Below are positions 60,322 through 64,000 of a DNA stretch of 64,000 nucleotides, piece by piece (position 1 is the stretch's first letter; the number at the start of each line of letters is the position of its first letter). The notes below the pieces were generated by a model. It was not told where the DNA came from, searched no databases, and was given only the letters and a program-made list of their open reading frames with translations. The position numbers were made by a program, and so were the translations under genes. The DNA is from Glebionis coronaria (lineage: Eukaryota; Streptophyta; Magnoliopsida; Asterales; Asteraceae): the NCBI GenBank assembly GCA_025667525.1, contig CM046882.1, positions 26,005,394 through 26,069,393 on the forward strand, given 5' to 3'.

Positions 60322-62770
60322 GATTGGCATCAGAGCTCAAGTTATAGAGAACGAAAAGATTTTCCAAAAATGAATTTTTGAAATCTTTTAACTATAACTG
60401 TTGCAAGCGAAACCTCCGAGTTGCCAATGGACGAGAATGATAGTATTTATATATATATGTCATTATATATGTTGCTGTAATCTTTAACGATTATTTGTAC
60501 TTGTGAATTACAAGGTATGTTTTCATTTTTTTTTAAATTATAAATGATAGTTTTATATTAATACGAGGTATTATTATGACGTAGATTGTCATGGTTCTGT
60601 AACCTATCGCATATCGACTTGTTTAAATTCGATTGTTATCATCGTATCGTGATGTGCCATTTTTGGACATCTCCTTTCGAAACGTAATTAATAAATGCGA
60701 TGTTCGTGTTTTCGTTACTACTTATGATTTTGAAGAATCATTTATCTGAGGCGACATCTTCTATGTAATGCGACGTGTGATTTGAGTTTATATGACCACG
60801 TTTTATTGGCGAAAAGGAGGATGCCAATGTTGGACTTAAGATATATATATCCTAAGCAAATATATATAGTTTGGGTACAACAATGATATGCTCGTAGTAG
60901 CCATTCGGTTGAGTGACTTAATATTGTGTATCTAAATGGAATGGGACATTTAGATATATAGATTTTAACTCACCCAACTAAGAGTCGTTTAATGTTGTCT
61001 TACTTAAATGGATTAGGACATTTGAATAAGAAGGTTTTAAACCACTAGACCTTAGATCGTTATGATCTCCTTATTCAAATGGAATGGGACATTTGAATAC
61101 GGAAATCATGATGTAAGTTTATTTGACACCTTATATTTACTATGGTATTTGGATATGATATCGTGTTGATAGATAGTAATACTTGAGTAGGATGACCTAT
61201 AATCGTCTTGTTGAAATGGATTGGGACGCCTTTTCATTTGAACAAGAAAGTTATAAGTTCCCGAACCGTAAATTTATAAACTCTTGTATACATGGAGGGG
61301 GACGCCTTTTGATGTAGACAAGGAGTTATAAATGAGTGGGCCCAAGTATGTCTGGCTCGATTTGTGGATTTTTGGTGTACGTACGTCTTCCTTCGACTCG
61401 TATTTCGTTGGTAAGAATCGTTCGATGCTGTCGTCATTATGATGATCATCGATTATCATCTATGTACAAGTAACCCGTTGGACTTCTCTCGAGTTATGAT
61501 TTGTTTTAATAGACCATTTCTAATGTGTCTCGATGATCGTGAGCTTTATAAACAGATTGTTAAGAACCGTTGACCGTTCCGAGAATAGGCGACTCACTTA
61601 AGCGTCACCATGATTTATGTGTGTACTTGCGGATTGACTGAGGATCAGTTATCAACGACAACTTATCGTGGACGTGAAGATTTTGTAATTTTACTTGCTA
61701 CTATCGAAGGGTCACCGAAGACTTTTCTTGATGACGAAACTCTTGGGGCTAGTATGACGAACTAAAAACGAGGAATATGATGCAGCACCTTGAGCACTAA
61801 AGTCGAAATTATTGGGACGCCTTTGTACGATGAACGCTGAAGCAAAAATTAGTGGGACGCTTTTGTACGTTGAACACTGGAGTAGAACTTAATGGTATGC
61901 CCGATGTGTTGTGAATTCTCGCCAATGGACCGAATTTCTTAATGACTGGAATTAACAAATTCGTTTTCACTTCGAAGAGTAGGTTGTTGCCGACACTACA
62001 AGTGGAAAGACTTTAGAGATCGAGTTGTATTATCAAGGGCTAGTCCAAGGTTTTATCGATGATCAACGACGGAGGTTTACATTTGATGTTTATGTTTGAC
62101 CTTTGTTTTTTTTTAGGTACTTATGTGGTATGTGATCGAGCTGAGTGATCGTAAGTTGTGAGAACTTGAGGCGGCATTGTCCAATGACGTCCGATCATGG
62201 AGAACATGTACCATATAATATCTTTTGACTTTCTTTGGAACTTAGACGATGACTATCCTGTTTTTCACTCTTCACTGTTACACTGAAGACTATCGTATGC
62301 GAATTAAGCGCCGGGACGTCGCTTTCTAGGAAAAGTTATGCCAAGTTATCACCAGAAAGAAGGTGTTATGTATTTTGGAAAACGTGGGAAGTTAAGTCCC
62401 CGTTAGTTTGGACCATTCGAGATGATATCGATGGAAGGTCCGATGGCATGAAAACTTAAATTACCTCGAAAGCCGCAAGGAATTCACGATACTTTTCATA
62501 TGTCGAACCTAAAGAAATTTCTTCTCGTCGAAGATCTTATTATCTCTCTTGATGTAGCATGAATCGACAGTAAGTTGCATTTCATCAAAGTACTTGTAGA
62601 TATTATCGATAAGGAAGTTAGGCAACAGAAACGAAGTCGGATTTTTATTGTCATGTGTGATGGAACTCTAGACGAGGACCAAAATACGTTTAACTCTTTG
62701 ATTTCAACAAGCGATCGAGGAAGAACGCAAGTTGATCTTCGGGACGAAGATCCCAATTTGGTGGGGATAA
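60322..62770 (+). mobile_element. Internal region B of tandem array
   Basis: 2449 bp with two substitutions relative to internal A (61358 and 61667 in this copy). It repeats the hairpin series (60929-61332), loop motifs (61814-61828, 61854-61868), the GC-rich motif (62307-62323) and the chromodomain remnant (about 62342-62720). Confidence 0.85.
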
Positions 62771-64000
62771 TGTGACAATCCGTCAATTTCAGGTCGTTAT
62801 TTTAGTCTCGACTATTAAGAATTATAAATTTATTTTAATGAGAATTTTAAATTATCGATTAACCGAGAAGGTTATGGCTTGAAACTAGCGTAAGAATGTC
62901 GATTAGATGAAAACCGACAAGGAATATGTTAAGTATCGATATTATATTCTCAAATAATCATGGAAATGATTTTTCTTATATTTATTTTTATTTCTCGTAT
63001 TTTTCGTTTTAACGAATGACGAGAACTACGAATGATCGCGATACCGACGGATGCCCAAAAATTTACGTTTTATTATCGATTGTCTCGATATTTAATATTT
63101 TCGACGTTTTCGATTTAATTACGTTTTAAGTCGTGTCGAAGTTATATTAATTTATTTTTGAAGCGTTTTAACTTTTAAAAAGTATTTTTACGAAACCCGA
63201 GTCCCGTAAATATTTTTAAAATGTAATATTTACATTTTCTACCTTGTAAACTATTTACTTGCACTTTGGGACCAAAAGAATGCATTTTTGACAAAATCTA
63301 CCCTCACCCCACTATATAAGGTTTTTCCACTACACAATTTTTAATTAAAAATTCATTTCTATCAAAACTCATCTCTCTCCTTTCTTTCCTCTCCAAACCG
63401 TCCACCATCAACCCACAATCCCTCAAGATTTTTGATTTTCTACTTGGAATCTTCAAAAACTAAAACAAGACCCATCTTGGAAATTTGATAAGCTATCTAT
63501 TGGTATGATTTTTTTTCACATGCATTCACTAAATTTTTATTTCAATTTTTGATGATGAACACCATGTTTGATCCATTTTTATGGTGATATATGGTGTTAA
63601 TATTATTATATTCATAGTGGGTTTTGGTTGCATGCAAGATTTTTATATATTTTATTTTTGTAAGATTAAATTTGAGGGTGTTATGAGTTAATTAGATGTG
63701 TTATTATGATATTAGGATCATATTAGGACTATAGAAATTGTTGGAATGGGTTGAAAAATTGTTTTAGTATGATTTTTAGAAAGGTATTTTAGACCAGTAG
63801 GTAAAACGTAATTTTTGAAAATCTTACTGTTTGAAAATGATGAAACTAATAGGATAGGCTTGTAGAGGATTCTTTTAGCTTCGATTTGCCGCTTGAATGA
63901 GCTTCTAACTCATTTCGAGCGAAAAGTTATGCTACTTTTAGTATTCGTGTACCGGGAGACGGGTATCGGCACAATCCGAAAATTGTTGTCGATATTTGGA
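62771..64000 (+). repeat. LTR C of tandem array, 5' 1230 bp
   Basis: It starts TGTGACAATCC after the purine tract of internal B and runs past the window edge. The array may end here or continue with more units. Confidence 0.88.

Larger units (their letters stand above)
51851..64000 (+). mobile_element. Tandem array of a gag-pol-less chromovirus derivative, 5460-bp period
   Basis: The order is LTR A 51851-54861, internal A 54862-57310, LTR B 57311-60321, internal B 60322-62770, LTR C 62771 to the window end. The period is exactly 5460 bp. By eye only five substitutions separate unit 1 from unit 2 (53088, 53775, 54784, 55898, 56207 in unit 1), and I saw none between LTR C and the others over 1230 bp. 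There is no gag or RT, only the tail of a chromodomain, so it fits the class of large retrotransposon derivatives. Islands shared with the Tekay LTR (GTACCGGGAGACG at 53029 and 9660, GGATGCCCAA, CCCGCGAGGG) in the same order show kinship. Confidence 0.9.

Overview
This window looks like a repeat-rich stretch of a nuclear plant genome. It holds plant-type LTR retrotransposons with initiator-tRNA or other plant primer sites, two LINEs, a tRNA-derived SINE, a Helitron, and one single-copy-style host gene, a five-exon cytokinin dehydrogenase (CKX). The style of the repeat families suggests a eudicot and probably Asteraceae, but that rests on memory of the families and is not proven here. About four fifths of the window is transposon or transposon-derived.

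Layout. (1) 1-5631, minus strand: the 5' LTR, gag, protease, RT and RNase H of a Ty3/gypsy Tat-type element; the element runs off the left edge. (2) 5632-8414, continuing at 20018-20113, minus strand: a decayed multi-exon coding region. It is cut by the Tat LTR on one side and split in an intron by the next element. (3) 8415-20017, plus strand: a nearly complete, very young Tekay-like chromovirus with two 2802-bp LTRs and a CATAT target duplication. It has one internal stop codon, an accessory ORF ahead of gag, and splice signals that would join a nine-base start exon to gag. (4) 20018-29168: AT-rich DNA with a scrap of a DENR/TMA22-like translation-factor gene, one copy of an old segmental duplication carrying a SINE and a Helitron, and a 5'-truncated LINE. 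(5) 29217-31504: the CKX gene, disrupted by one stop codon in exon 2. (6) 31680-48240: the second copy of the segmental duplication, split by two Copia elements (32934-38114 and 40833-46894). (7) 48241-51513: a LINE missing its RT half. (8) 51851-64000: a tandem LTR-internal-LTR-internal-LTR array of a gag-pol-less element related to chromoviruses. Its exact 5460-bp period continues past the right edge.

The genes do not form a pathway. The history is one of nested insertion: the segmental duplication came first, each copy then received its own transposons, and the Tekay element and the tandem array are the youngest layers (LTR differences near 0.2% and 0.1%). The most unusual observations are intron-like leaders that place the gag start codon far upstream in two unrelated elements, an accessory ORF lying inside one of those introns, a 27-bp hairpin made of coding sequence inside a Copia 3' LTR, and an array of related hairpins with similar loops but different paired stems inside the tandem element.
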